A stretch of 64,000 bases of DNA, taken from positions 2,212,501 to 2,276,500 of the forward strand of contig NZ_CP049616.1 in NCBI RefSeq assembly GCF_011068285.1, in the 5' to 3' direction. Shown here in pieces: positions 8,767-15,850 of the stretch; position 1 is the stretch's first letter, and every line of letters begins with the position of its first letter. Both the position numbers and the translations under genes were made by a program. Below the pieces are notes generated by a model. It did no database searches. It saw only the letters and a program-made list of their open reading frames with translations, and was not told the DNA's origin. This DNA is from Flagellimonas oceani (lineage in GTDB: Bacteria > Bacteroidota > Bacteroidia > Flavobacteriales > Flavobacteriaceae).

Positions 8767-8860
8767 TTTTTTGAGTTTTAAAAGAAGGACCATCCCATTA
8801 CTATCATTTCATTTGATGGCCCTTCGATAGATTTGACTTTCAGGGACAAAACTCAAAAAA
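8767..8860 (-). promoter_or_regulatory. Nested inverted-repeat leader in front of the Xis-like gene
   Basis: An outer perfect 13-base inverted repeat (TTTTTTGAGTTTT at 8767-8779, AAAACTCAAAAAA at 8848-8860) encloses an inner 11-base one (GAAGGACCATC 8784-8794, GATGGCCCTTC 8815-8825, one G-U pair as RNA). The outer arm ends two bases from the ATG at 8764, so pairing in mRNA would cover the ribosome site. This suggests translational control of excision. Confidence 0.55.
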
Positions 8861-8874
8861 GTTTTTGGAAAAAC

Positions 8875-8892
8875 TTCCCAAGTTGGTACCAA
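8875..8892. promoter_or_regulatory. Candidate RteC operator, incomplete palindrome
   Basis: TTCCCAAGTTGGTACCAA at 8875-8892 is identical to 18 bases of the perfect palindrome at 9013-9038; the last third has diverged (GGTGGG). It lies about 110 bases upstream of the xis-like start, where RteC of CTnDOT is known to bind inverted half-sites upstream of the excision promoter. Confidence 0.5.
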
Positions 8893-9012
8893 GGTGGGTG
8901 TTTTTTTCTACGCATAGGATTTGATGGTATTTGGTTCAATTTGAACAATGTACATCCAATAATGGGCTCATAAATCTCAAGATTATACCCTTATGGCCCA
9001 TCAAAATGCAAA

Positions 9013-9038
9013 TTCCCAAGTTGGTACCAACTTGGGAA
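9013..9038. promoter_or_regulatory. Perfect 26-base palindrome between rteC and the Xis-like gene
   Basis: TTCCCAAGTTGGT followed directly by its exact complement, with no loop bases, 11 bases beyond the rteC stop. The sequence repeats the half-palindrome at 8875. It could end rteC transcription as a hairpin, but lack of a loop and the second copy favour a protein-binding site. Confidence 0.5.
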
Positions 9039-9048
9039 AAATAAAGAC

Positions 9049-9888
9049 TCACTCATCCAGGGAATCCATGCGTTGGTTGAGCATCTCAATGAGCTTGTCC
9101 AAGAAACGGGTCTTACTGGTCTTTCGGGACCGAATATCAATAAAAGTGTGGTAGTAATTCCCTAGGTCAACGTTATAAAAATGTTCAAAATGCGAGGCCA
9201 ACTCCTTGATGTCAGTGGTACCGCTATTGATACATTTGCTGGATTGGAGTGCATATAATAGTTCGATCAGATCGGTCTTGTTGCCGGTCCAGAAGAGTTT
9301 TGAAGGTTTTTCCATGGTCATGTTCTTTTGGGGTTCTAAATTGTTTTGTAGGTCATCCACCTCTTTTCTCAGGTACACGATGAGCATGTCATAGGCCATG
9401 ATCGTGGCCACGGTACCATCCTGACAGGTAGAAAACTGGTCATCGATCAAAAAGTGGAAGGATTCAAGGGGCAACCTGAGATCTCGGTTACCCCGAACAA
9501 AATACTGCTCGTCGAGGGACATGGCCCCACGACGGTAATAATTATAAAACTCCAGATTATCGTTAAAAAAGGTCTGGAACTTGTCGATCTGAAGTTGTAG
9601 GTACTTGATCTGTGCCGCATCATTTCCCCTAGGCCGCTTGCTCTCGATATTGAACAATTTGACATAATAGATCAGCTTGCTAAAGATTTGGGGCTTGACG
9701 TGCTTAAAGAAGTAGATTTCGTCCGCTTGGGTCTCGAAGGTCTTGCCGGTAATCTGTTTTTGGAGTTTACGGATGCTCTTCTCCACAAGTACGATACCCT
9801 TTTCCGCTTTGAAAAGAATATCCCCGTTCCCGCTTTCCAAGGCATCCAATTGGCCTTCAAATTCTGATAGCAGCTTTTGGTATTTCAT
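9049..9888 (-). CDS. rteC: RteC-type excision regulator
   Basis: 279 residues matching the RteC family: MKYQKLLSEFEGQLDAL start, the central EIYFFKHVKPQIFSKLIYYVKLFNIE (about 58-83), the FYNYYRRGAMSLDEQYFVRG segment (about 118-137), and the C-terminal HFEHFYNVDLGNYYHTFIDIRSRK winged-helix-like part (about 230-255). In CTnDOT RteC is the DNA-binding activator of the excision genes, made after induction by the RteA-RteB two-component system. No rteA or rteB is in the window, so its input signal is unseen. The downstream xis-like gene is the expected target. Confidence 0.93.
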   Translation of the reverse strand: MKYQKLLSEFEGQLDALESGNGDILFKAEKGIVLVEKSIRKLQKQITGKTFETQADEIYFFKHVKPQIFSKLIYYVKLFNIESKRPRGNDAAQIKYLQLQIDKFQTFFNDNLEFYNYYRRGAMSLDEQYFVRGNRDLRLPLESFHFLIDDQFSTCQDGTVATIMAYDMLIVYLRKEVDDLQNNLEPQKNMTMEKPSKLFWTGNKTDLIELLYALQSSKCINSGTTDIKELASHFEHFYNVDLGNYYHTFIDIRSRKTSKTRFLDKLIEMLNQRMDSLDE

Positions 9889-9900
9889 GACGTTTTTCCA

Positions 9901-12306
9901 TTAATGCTGGCCTTCCATGATTCCGAGCAATTCCAGGATGAAATTGTCATTGGTCTGGAGATAGGCATATTTTTTCTCGACCGTTGCACCGAGTTTCCGT
10001 TTCTCAAAGGCAGCGGTCAACCCAAAATCGATTTTGGGAATGCCCAATCCAATGGCCCGTTCAATGGTCCGGTAGAGCAATTGCCGATAAATGGCAAACT
10101 CTTCCAGACCGTCATAATCCATACCTACAAAAGCAGGGACATAGACCTGGTTCAAATTGGTATAACAGAACATTACACCCACTATCCTTTCAGGTTTATC
10201 CCATGAACAAAGGAGAATAAACTCCCACAAATGGTTTTCGTTCATCTTTTCAAACAGGGAGTCCGGAAAGGAAAAGGTATTGAGCCCCAAATTTCTGGAC
10301 TGTACTTCCCCGAACAAGGATTTGACCTGTTCAATTTGATTTGTTGACATGGATGGGAGAACAACTGTCTTTGCCCTATCGAGATAGGGTTGGACATCCT
10401 TTCGAAAATGTCTTCTGTTTCTGGAGGACAACCTTTGCAAATAATCTTCCATGGAATCCACCTCGTCCAGGACAACATAACAGGCGTTGGGCATCTGCAC
10501 CCTTAGAAATCCATGCCCGTAAAGCGGTTCGTTCCATGACGTATGTTCACCAAAGTCCCGTAGGACGGTCATCTTGGCACCTAACTGGAGTTCCAGTTTT
10601 TCCAAGGTTTCCAATAGGGTGTCCCTAGCCTCCATGCCCAACCTATGTGATGCATTCCAATAGAGGTGATTTCCTTCCGTGAACAGGCAACCCAGGGACA
10701 GGACCTTGGATGACAAATGGTAGGGATCGGTTTTCCTTTCCTCCTCAATAGCTGTAGAAATTTGTGCTTGTGCCAACATATCATCCTTCCAAAGGGAAAG
10801 GGTCACAAAAGTCATCAATACAGGTATCCCATCAGTATCCTTGATGACCACATATCGGAACAACCAGTTATGTTCCTTTCTTGGGTTACCCTGGAATACC
10901 TCTTCCAAAAACTTCAGCCCCTCCCAATCATAGACCCCTTGCCCACCTAAACTTTGGTTCCATGCCTCCTTTTCAACTTGGTCAATGGTATCGAATACTT
11001 CGATGGTAAGCTCAGAGGTTACTTTCGGCCCACTTAGGGTCTTTGGTTCCATTTTAAAGGCGTGGAATACCCTTTGGGCATCGGTCTGGGTATCTTCCAA
11101 TGCCTTTGGAAAATGATATTCCATGGCTTCCACCAATGCTTTGATTTCCTTTTTTTGGTTATGCCTTGAAATCGTAATCCTTACACCAGTATTCTTTACA
11201 GGTACCGCAGGAAAGATCCCGAGGTTGACAAAGAAGCCCTCCCCCATCAAACGGTTCACAAAATTGTACCCGGTTTTGGGCATACCGGTCCCGATATAGA
11301 ACACCGGGGATTCGTTCTGGTCAATCAGCGGTAATTCGGTAGCAGAGAGGCATGCATTGAAAAAGTCGATACGTTCCCTCAATTCTTGTTGTAGTCCATA
11401 AATCTCGGATGATAGGTGGATCTGTGCGGAGGCCATGGCCGCGGCTACAGAAGCGGGTTCCAACTGAGCCGAAAAGGTCAGGGGACCGCCAAAAGTCTTG
11501 ATCTTATCGTACATCGAAGCATTGGAACAGGCCAGAACAGCCCCACTGGCCCCGAAGGTCTTGCTCAGTGTCCCGAACAAGAGTACATTTTCAGGCAAAT
11601 CCCCTAATTGGTCCAATACATATCCGGTACCATTCCTACCCACCCAACTCATGCCATGTACATCATCAAAGTAAAAATGGAGCTGGGGATATCTCTCAGC
11701 TAGCCGCATCAGTTCTTTGACTGGGGCATAGTCCCCATACATGGAATAAATGCCATCGGCCATGTACCAGATTCTCCCCTTGGAATGCTGGTATTTTTTG
11801 ATCTTGTCCTCCAACATCTCCAATTGGTTATGTCGGATCATCTCGATGGGCACACTCCGAGTCTTTAGCATTTTGGCCGCATTCTGTACACTCCAATGGA
11901 CCTGATGGTCCAGAATGATCACATCATCATCGTCCACGGCACTGGGGATGACCCCTAGGTGCCCAAGGGTACTGTTTTTGGTAATGACAATGGGATAGCC
12001 GTACATTTCGGAAATCGAGTTTTCCAATTTCTCATATAACGGATTGGAGATATAGGATTTGGATAAGGGAAATTGTGTCCCATACCTATCAATGGCCTCC
12101 TTGGCGGCCTCCTTTAAGCGGGAATCCTGTTCCAGCCCTAAATAACCCGTGGTCCCAAAATGGTACAGTTCCTTCCCCTCTACCTCAATGGTCCTGCCCG
12201 AAAAGGATGCTCCCCCGGCATAGAGGTGTAATACCCCGGCGTTCTTGGCATCAGTAAATACCTCATGTACGGTGTTCAAAAAATTGTGGTGTTTGATCTT
12301 GGCCAT
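9901..12306 (-). CDS. Alpha-oxoamine synthase fused to a GNAT acyltransferase
   Basis: 801 residues. Residues about 1-395 are a PLP enzyme of the AONS/KBL/SPT family (amino acid plus acyl-CoA gives an alpha-oxoamine): GTTGYLGLEQD near the N-terminus, HWSVQNA, YFDDVHGMSWVG (PLP-binding Asp/His), and LFGTLSKTFGASG with the Schiff-base lysine at about 246. Residues about 415-800 resemble a BioF2-like GNAT acyltransferase (RNRRHFRKDV, AFVGMDYDGLEEFAIYRQLLYRTIERAIGLG, IDFGLTAAFEKRKLGA). Together they could join an acyl group to an amino acid and then acylate the amine, as in lipoamino-acid or signal-molecule synthesis; the product is unknown. It starts divergently from 12505 across a repeat pair. 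Confidence 0.85.
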   Translation of the reverse strand: MAKIKHHNFLNTVHEVFTDAKNAGVLHLYAGGASFSGRTIEVEGKELYHFGTTGYLGLEQDSRLKEAAKEAIDRYGTQFPLSKSYISNPLYEKLENSISEMYGYPIVITKNSTLGHLGVIPSAVDDDDVIILDHQVHWSVQNAAKMLKTRSVPIEMIRHNQLEMLEDKIKKYQHSKGRIWYMADGIYSMYGDYAPVKELMRLAERYPQLHFYFDDVHGMSWVGRNGTGYVLDQLGDLPENVLLFGTLSKTFGASGAVLACSNASMYDKIKTFGGPLTFSAQLEPASVAAAMASAQIHLSSEIYGLQQELRERIDFFNACLSATELPLIDQNESPVFYIGTGMPKTGYNFVNRLMGEGFFVNLGIFPAVPVKNTGVRITISRHNQKKEIKALVEAMEYHFPKALEDTQTDAQRVFHAFKMEPKTLSGPKVTSELTIEVFDTIDQVEKEAWNQSLGGQGVYDWEGLKFLEEVFQGNPRKEHNWLFRYVVIKDTDGIPVLMTFVTLSLWKDDMLAQAQISTAIEEERKTDPYHLSSKVLSLGCLFTEGNHLYWNASHRLGMEARDTLLETLEKLELQLGAKMTVLRDFGEHTSWNEPLYGHGFLRVQMPNACYVVLDEVDSMEDYLQRLSSRNRRHFRKDVQPYLDRAKTVVLPSMSTNQIEQVKSLFGEVQSRNLGLNTFSFPDSLFEKMNENHLWEFILLCSWDKPERIVGVMFCYTNLNQVYVPAFVGMDYDGLEEFAIYRQLLYRTIERAIGLGIPKIDFGLTAAFEKRKLGATVEKKYAYLQTNDNFILELLGIMEGQH

Positions 12307-12378
12307 TTTATTTGATTTAATTTGTGATAAAAAGAAACGGATTTTGTAAGTTGATAAAGCATACTTATTCTATTTAAT

Positions 12379-12426
12379 CCTTTTCAGATAACAAATACTC
12401 CTTTTCAGATAACTAAAATCCTTTTA
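12379..12426. promoter_or_regulatory. Direct-repeat operator A (21-base period)
   Basis: CCTTTTCAGATAAC occurs at 12379 and again at 12400, followed by a third partial CCTTTT at 12420. It lies in the divergent gap between the oxoamine synthase gene (start 12306) and the gene at 12505. The sequence TTTCAGATAACAAATACTCC is shared exactly with the site at 13861. Tandem sites two helical turns apart are typical of AraC-family activators, and an AraC-type gene is encoded between the two sites. Confidence 0.6.
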
Positions 12427-12504
12427 TTAAGCTCAATAGCTCTCCTGTAAAAAAATCAATTGCAGTAATTTTGTAAATTGATTGCGCTAACCAGTTTTCC
12501 GGAG

Positions 12505-12891
12505 ATGAAAAAAACACATGAAAACCGCTATGCCATATATCTGTTGACCGATGATCTTTTACATATCATTTACAAGAAAGTGCCTTGTATCAATGTTAAG
12601 GCAGCACAACTCATTGTCAAGGATCGGATGGAATTACAGGAAGGTAAAGTGATGCCTGTGCTCTGCGATATACGGGAGGTCCGGAATATCGATAAGGCCG
12701 CAAGGGACTATTTGGCTTTGGAAGGTTCCCTTTGGATCGAGAAACTGGCCTTTTTGATCGATCCACCGGTTACGGATATGATCAGCTCCATTTATCTGGA
12801 CACCCATTCCCAAAAAGTGCCTACACGATCCTTTACCAAAAAATCGGAGGCCTTGGCCTACTTGGGAATTAAGGAAACCGATGATAACTAA
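12505..12891 (+). CDS. Small STAS/SpoIIAA-like protein
   Basis: 128 residues from the ATG at 12505 (MKKTHENRYAIYLL); an in-frame TTG at 12478 is possible. The pattern of alternating strands and helices, with VLCDIREVRNIDKAARDYLALEG in the middle and a C-terminal RSFTKKSEALAYL, resembles the SpoIIAA/STAS-like fold of small Bacteroidota proteins often placed beside regulators. No conserved phosphorylated serine can be pointed out. It ends 18 bases before the PAS-AraC gene, so the two likely form an operon and this protein may modulate that regulator. Confidence 0.55.
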   Translation: MKKTHENRYAIYLLTDDLLHIIYKKVPCINVKAAQLIVKDRMELQEGKVMPVLCDIREVRNIDKAARDYLALEGSLWIEKLAFLIDPPVTDMISSIYLDTHSQKVPTRSFTKKSEALAYLGIKETDDN

Positions 12892-12909
12892 TCTATACTA
12901 TAAAACAGG

Positions 12910-13836
12910 ATGCCGAACAGCGATGACTTTAGGGTAAAACGGATACAGAGGATGCTCTTGGAAATGGCCAAGGGCAATTTCTTCTATTCCATTGAGCCTT
13001 CGGATAAAAATGACAATATTGCTTCTTTGGTGGTCATGCTGAACATGGTCAATGAGGAAATAGGGGCGGCCTTTATCCATCAAGGTTTTGCAAACGCGCA
13101 CAACACCCCACAATGTGTCATCCAACTGTCCATGATCTTGGATGCGAATGGCCACATTGAACTGCTGACCAACGGCACATGCTCCCTATTGTCCTATCCC
13201 CCTAAGGATCTTTTCGGAAAACATATCACTGAATTCATGACCGAACGGTCCTGGGAAAGATGGACCAAGAAGATGGCCAAGCATTTGAAGCGGGAGCGGT
13301 CTGAAACGGTATTGTTCCTGGAATTCATTACGAACGATGGTCTTTTGCTGGCCAAGGATTGTCAAATATCGGTGTACCAGGCCTTGGATGGGAGCGGTCA
13401 AAAAATCCTGTTGAACTCCGTCTTCTTTTCCAAGGGGGAGCCTTTTGAAACGGGGCTGCCCAAAAATAAACTCAAAGTAACCAAGGGTATCAAGGAACAT
13501 AAGGTCACGTTGACGCCAGAGGACATCCAAATCATCAGGGACGTCCATGATATGATCATCAACAACTTGGACAAGGACCTTCCCACCTTGCAGGATCTTG
13601 CCCGTCAGAAGGGCACCAATGAGTACAAACTGAAATATGGTTTCAAACAGATTTACGGGACGACCATTTTTAGATTTCTGATCAGGGAACGTCTTCGAAT
13701 GGCAAGGACCCTGATCCAGCACAGCACCTTGACGATAAAGCAAATCATCCAAATGACCGGCTTTAAGAGCAAGACCCATTTTTCAAGGGCATTCAAGGAC
13801 AAATATGGAATGTCCCCTACTGATTTAAGGTCATAA
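12910..13836 (+). CDS. PAS-domain AraC-family transcriptional regulator
   Basis: 308 residues. A PAS-like sensor (about 75-190: MILDANGHIELLTNGTCSLLSYPPKDLFGKHI is the typical PAS start) is followed by an AraC-type double helix-turn-helix (about 210-308): LPTLQDLARQKGTNEYKLKYGFKQIYG, then LTIKQIIQMTGFKSKTHFSRAFKDKYGMSPTDLR, which carries the conserved GF..xxFSRAFKxxYGxxP signature. The PAS pocket ligand cannot be read from sequence. Identical repeat sites flank the gene (12379 and 13861), suggesting it controls both the divergent synthase gene and the mauE operon. Confidence 0.88.
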   Translation: MPNSDDFRVKRIQRMLLEMAKGNFFYSIEPSDKNDNIASLVVMLNMVNEEIGAAFIHQGFANAHNTPQCVIQLSMILDANGHIELLTNGTCSLLSYPPKDLFGKHITEFMTERSWERWTKKMAKHLKRERSETVLFLEFITNDGLLLAKDCQISVYQALDGSGQKILLNSVFFSKGEPFETGLPKNKLKVTKGIKEHKVTLTPEDIQIIRDVHDMIINNLDKDLPTLQDLARQKGTNEYKLKYGFKQIYGTTIFRFLIRERLRMARTLIQHSTLTIKQIIQMTGFKSKTHFSRAFKDKYGMSPTDLRS

Positions 13837-13860
13837 AAACCTTAAAATCATGTATTTACT

Positions 13861-13906
13861 CCGTTTCAGATAACAAATACTCCCTTAGAGATACATCAGA
13901 CTCCCG
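13861..13906 (+). promoter_or_regulatory. Direct-repeat operator B before the mauE operon
   Basis: CCGTTTCAGATAACAAATAC begins at 13861 and a weaker copy, CCCTTAGAGATACATCAGA, at 13882, again a 21-base period. The first unit shares 20 bases with operator A. The site ends about 27 bases before the mauE ATG, so it covers the promoter position. Confidence 0.58.
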
Positions 13907-13932
13907 AACTTTGTCATATCAAATCAAAAGAT

Positions 13933-14379
13933 ATGCAGCGTTCAAAAGACATCAGGTTTTGGCTCCCTTATTCGATCAGTGTACTCTGTGCCATTCTATT
14001 CATCTATGCCGCCACTAGCAAACTATGGGATTTCCAACAATTCAAGGTACAATTGGGCCAATCCCCTATCTTGACCGCTTATGCTGGATGGGTGGCCTGG
14101 TCGGTTCCTTTGATAGAATATATTTTGGCCATTCTCCTTTTCATGGACCGGTTCCGCCTATATGCGCTTTATGCCAGTTTGGGACTGATGACCATGTTCA
14201 CCACTTACATTTTTTTAGTCCTAAATTTTAGTGATTACATCCCTTGTTCCTGTGGCGGTGTGTTGGAAGATCTGGGATGGACAGAGCATATCATATTCAA
14301 TGTTTTCTTTATGTCCCTTTCCATACTGGCAATCTGGTATTGTGAGCAGACTACAATCCTAAAAACCCGAACATGTTAA
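13933..14379 (+). CDS. MauE/DoxX-like redox-associated membrane protein
   Basis: 148 residues with four membrane helices (about 12-30, 45-70, 76-98, 112-135). The first helix carries LFIYAATSKLWDFQQF, the MauE/DoxX signature, and a CSCGG motif lies between helices 3 and 4 (about residue 103) on the membrane surface. MauE-like proteins are thought to help move reducing equivalents or assist disulfide handling of exported proteins. The next gene overlaps it by 7 bases, and a small Cys-containing secreted protein follows, so disulfide chemistry in that exported product is a reasonable inference. Confidence 0.8.
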   Translation: MQRSKDIRFWLPYSISVLCAILFIYAATSKLWDFQQFKVQLGQSPILTAYAGWVAWSVPLIEYILAILLFMDRFRLYALYASLGLMTMFTTYIFLVLNFSDYIPCSCGGVLEDLGWTEHIIFNVFFMSLSILAIWYCEQTTILKTRTC

Positions 14380-15476
14380 TACGCAATACCTATACTAAAC
14401 TTATTGGAACAATCATCCTCTGTATTGGAATGGTGGTCATATTATTCCTCTCTTCGGAAAGACAGATACACCGCAACAATGCGTTTACAAGAAGATTTCC
14501 TCCCCACCCGGTCACCAAGGAATTTGATCTTGATATTGGCTATAATTCCTATTATATTGCTGGGTTTGACAAGAACTACTTATATCTTGGGAACCAAACC
14601 GCTCCTTGGCATATGCTCCAAGTAAATCTGGGGACAAAGGATACGGTCCACATCAGGTTGGAACCTAGGGACCGAAAGATCCAATACCGTTCCTTAAGGA
14701 CAAGCGTCCTACCTCCTTATTTCTTTGTCATGGATGGTACCATGCCCTTTATCCTGAGGGGAAAAATCAACGAATGGAAGGCCGATCCATGGATGGAACG
14801 AACAGCATACTTCAACAGGGCAATCCCCATTGACAGCAATAGGGTCTTTATCCGGACCATCAATGCAAACAACCAAAAAACCACCTTGGGTATAATCAAA
14901 AAAACGGATAGTTTCCAAGTTCATTTGGATACCTCTTTATTGGAGTCACAGCTTGATGGTGTTTTCGATGTCGACGGAATGTTGGTCAACAGTGAAAACA
15001 ACCAGACCTTGGGTTATGTGTATTACTACAGAAACCAATTTATCACCTTTGATTCCGAGCTAACCGGTCAAAAAAAGCAACGGACCATCGACACGGTACA
15101 GTACGCACAGCTTCAGGTTGCCTTGGCCAACAAAAAGGGGCAAATCCAGATGAAAGCCCCTCCCCTTACCATCAATACATCAGCAGTTCTTTCCAAGGAG
15201 TTGATGCTCATCCAATCGGATAGATTAGGCCGAAATGAGAGTAGGGAAATGCTGGACCAAGCCATTATCATTGATGCCTATAATTACCAAAAAAAAACCT
15301 ATGAATTCAGTTTTTATCTATACCATATCCAAAAACACAAGGTCAGGGAATTTACGCTTCATGGTAACCTTGTGATTGCTTTGATCGATAATAAGGTTTC
15401 CGTTTACCGAACTTTGGAGCCCTATTTCACCAATTATATACCTGATAAAGCACAAAAAATAACTACCGGCCGGTAG
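14373..15476 (+). CDS. Membrane-anchored periplasmic protein of unknown function
   Basis: 367 residues: one N-terminal hydrophobic helix (about 9-27, IIGTIILCIGMVVILF-like) that anchors or exports the protein, then an extended beta-rich domain with recurring aromatic/hydroxyl patterns (YNSYYIAGFDKNYLYLGNQ, LDGVFDVDGMLV, NVVIALIDNKV-like strands) that may form a propeller. It is tightly coupled to the mauE-like gene (7-base overlap) and precedes a DUF6520 gene; this trio is a recurring arrangement in flavobacterial genomes from general familiarity, but no activity is known. I cannot name a family with confidence. Confidence 0.7.
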   Translation: MLIRNTYTKLIGTIILCIGMVVILFLSSERQIHRNNAFTRRFPPHPVTKEFDLDIGYNSYYIAGFDKNYLYLGNQTAPWHMLQVNLGTKDTVHIRLEPRDRKIQYRSLRTSVLPPYFFVMDGTMPFILRGKINEWKADPWMERTAYFNRAIPIDSNRVFIRTINANNQKTTLGIIKKTDSFQVHLDTSLLESQLDGVFDVDGMLVNSENNQTLGYVYYYRNQFITFDSELTGQKKQRTIDTVQYAQLQVALANKKGQIQMKAPPLTINTSAVLSKELMLIQSDRLGRNESREMLDQAIIIDAYNYQKKTYEFSFYLYHIQKHKVREFTLHGNLVIALIDNKVSVYRTLEPYFTNYIPDKAQKITTGR

Positions 15477-15534
15477 CGGGGGAAGATCGAAAACCCATCA
15501 ACAGAGTAGATCGTAACATTAAAATTCTACCATT

Positions 15535-15819
15535 ATGAAAACAAGAGCAATCAAGTTTTTTATCCCGGCATTGGCCATTGTATTTGCCATAGCCGCCAGC
15601 GCCTTTACTGCCATGGATACCCAGGCAGATGAATTCACATTAATAGATGGTTATATCGAAACAGGTGACCCGCAGCAACCCTGTGAACTTGTAGAGGATG
15701 TGGACTGTCAATTGACCGGGAATCAAGACTGTACGTATTCGGTTTACCCTTACCCAGCTGTTTACCAGTTTGAAGGGGAAACCATGTGTACCAAACAATT
15801 AAGCAGGACCAGTCATTAA
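15535..15819 (+). CDS. DUF6520 family small secreted protein
   Basis: 94 residues: a signal peptide (KFFIPALAIVFAIAASAFT, cleavage near residue 25), then DEFTLIDGYIETGDPQQPCELVEDVDCQ and a tail with YQFEGETMCTKQL. The exported part has four cysteines (CELVEDVDC, QDC, MCT), fitting two disulfides. The start sequence, the GYI-x-P and VDC motifs, and the Cys near the end match DUF6520, a family of short Bacteroidota exported proteins of unknown role. It closes the operon and is followed by a strong terminator hairpin. Confidence 0.8.
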   Translation: MKTRAIKFFIPALAIVFAIAASAFTAMDTQADEFTLIDGYIETGDPQQPCELVEDVDCQLTGNQDCTYSVYPYPAVYQFEGETMCTKQLSRTSH

Positions 15820-15825
15820 AAAAAG

Positions 15826-15845
15826 GGGGCTTCAAGAGAAGCCCC
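15826..15845. terminator. Bidirectional hairpin terminator
   Basis: GGGGCTTC and GAAGCCCC (15826-15833, 15838-15845) with a 4-base loop, A-run before and T-run after. It lies 6 bases past the DUF6520 stop and just before the end of the converging metalloprotease gene, so it can end both transcripts. Confidence 0.9.
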
Positions 15846-15850
15846 TTTTA

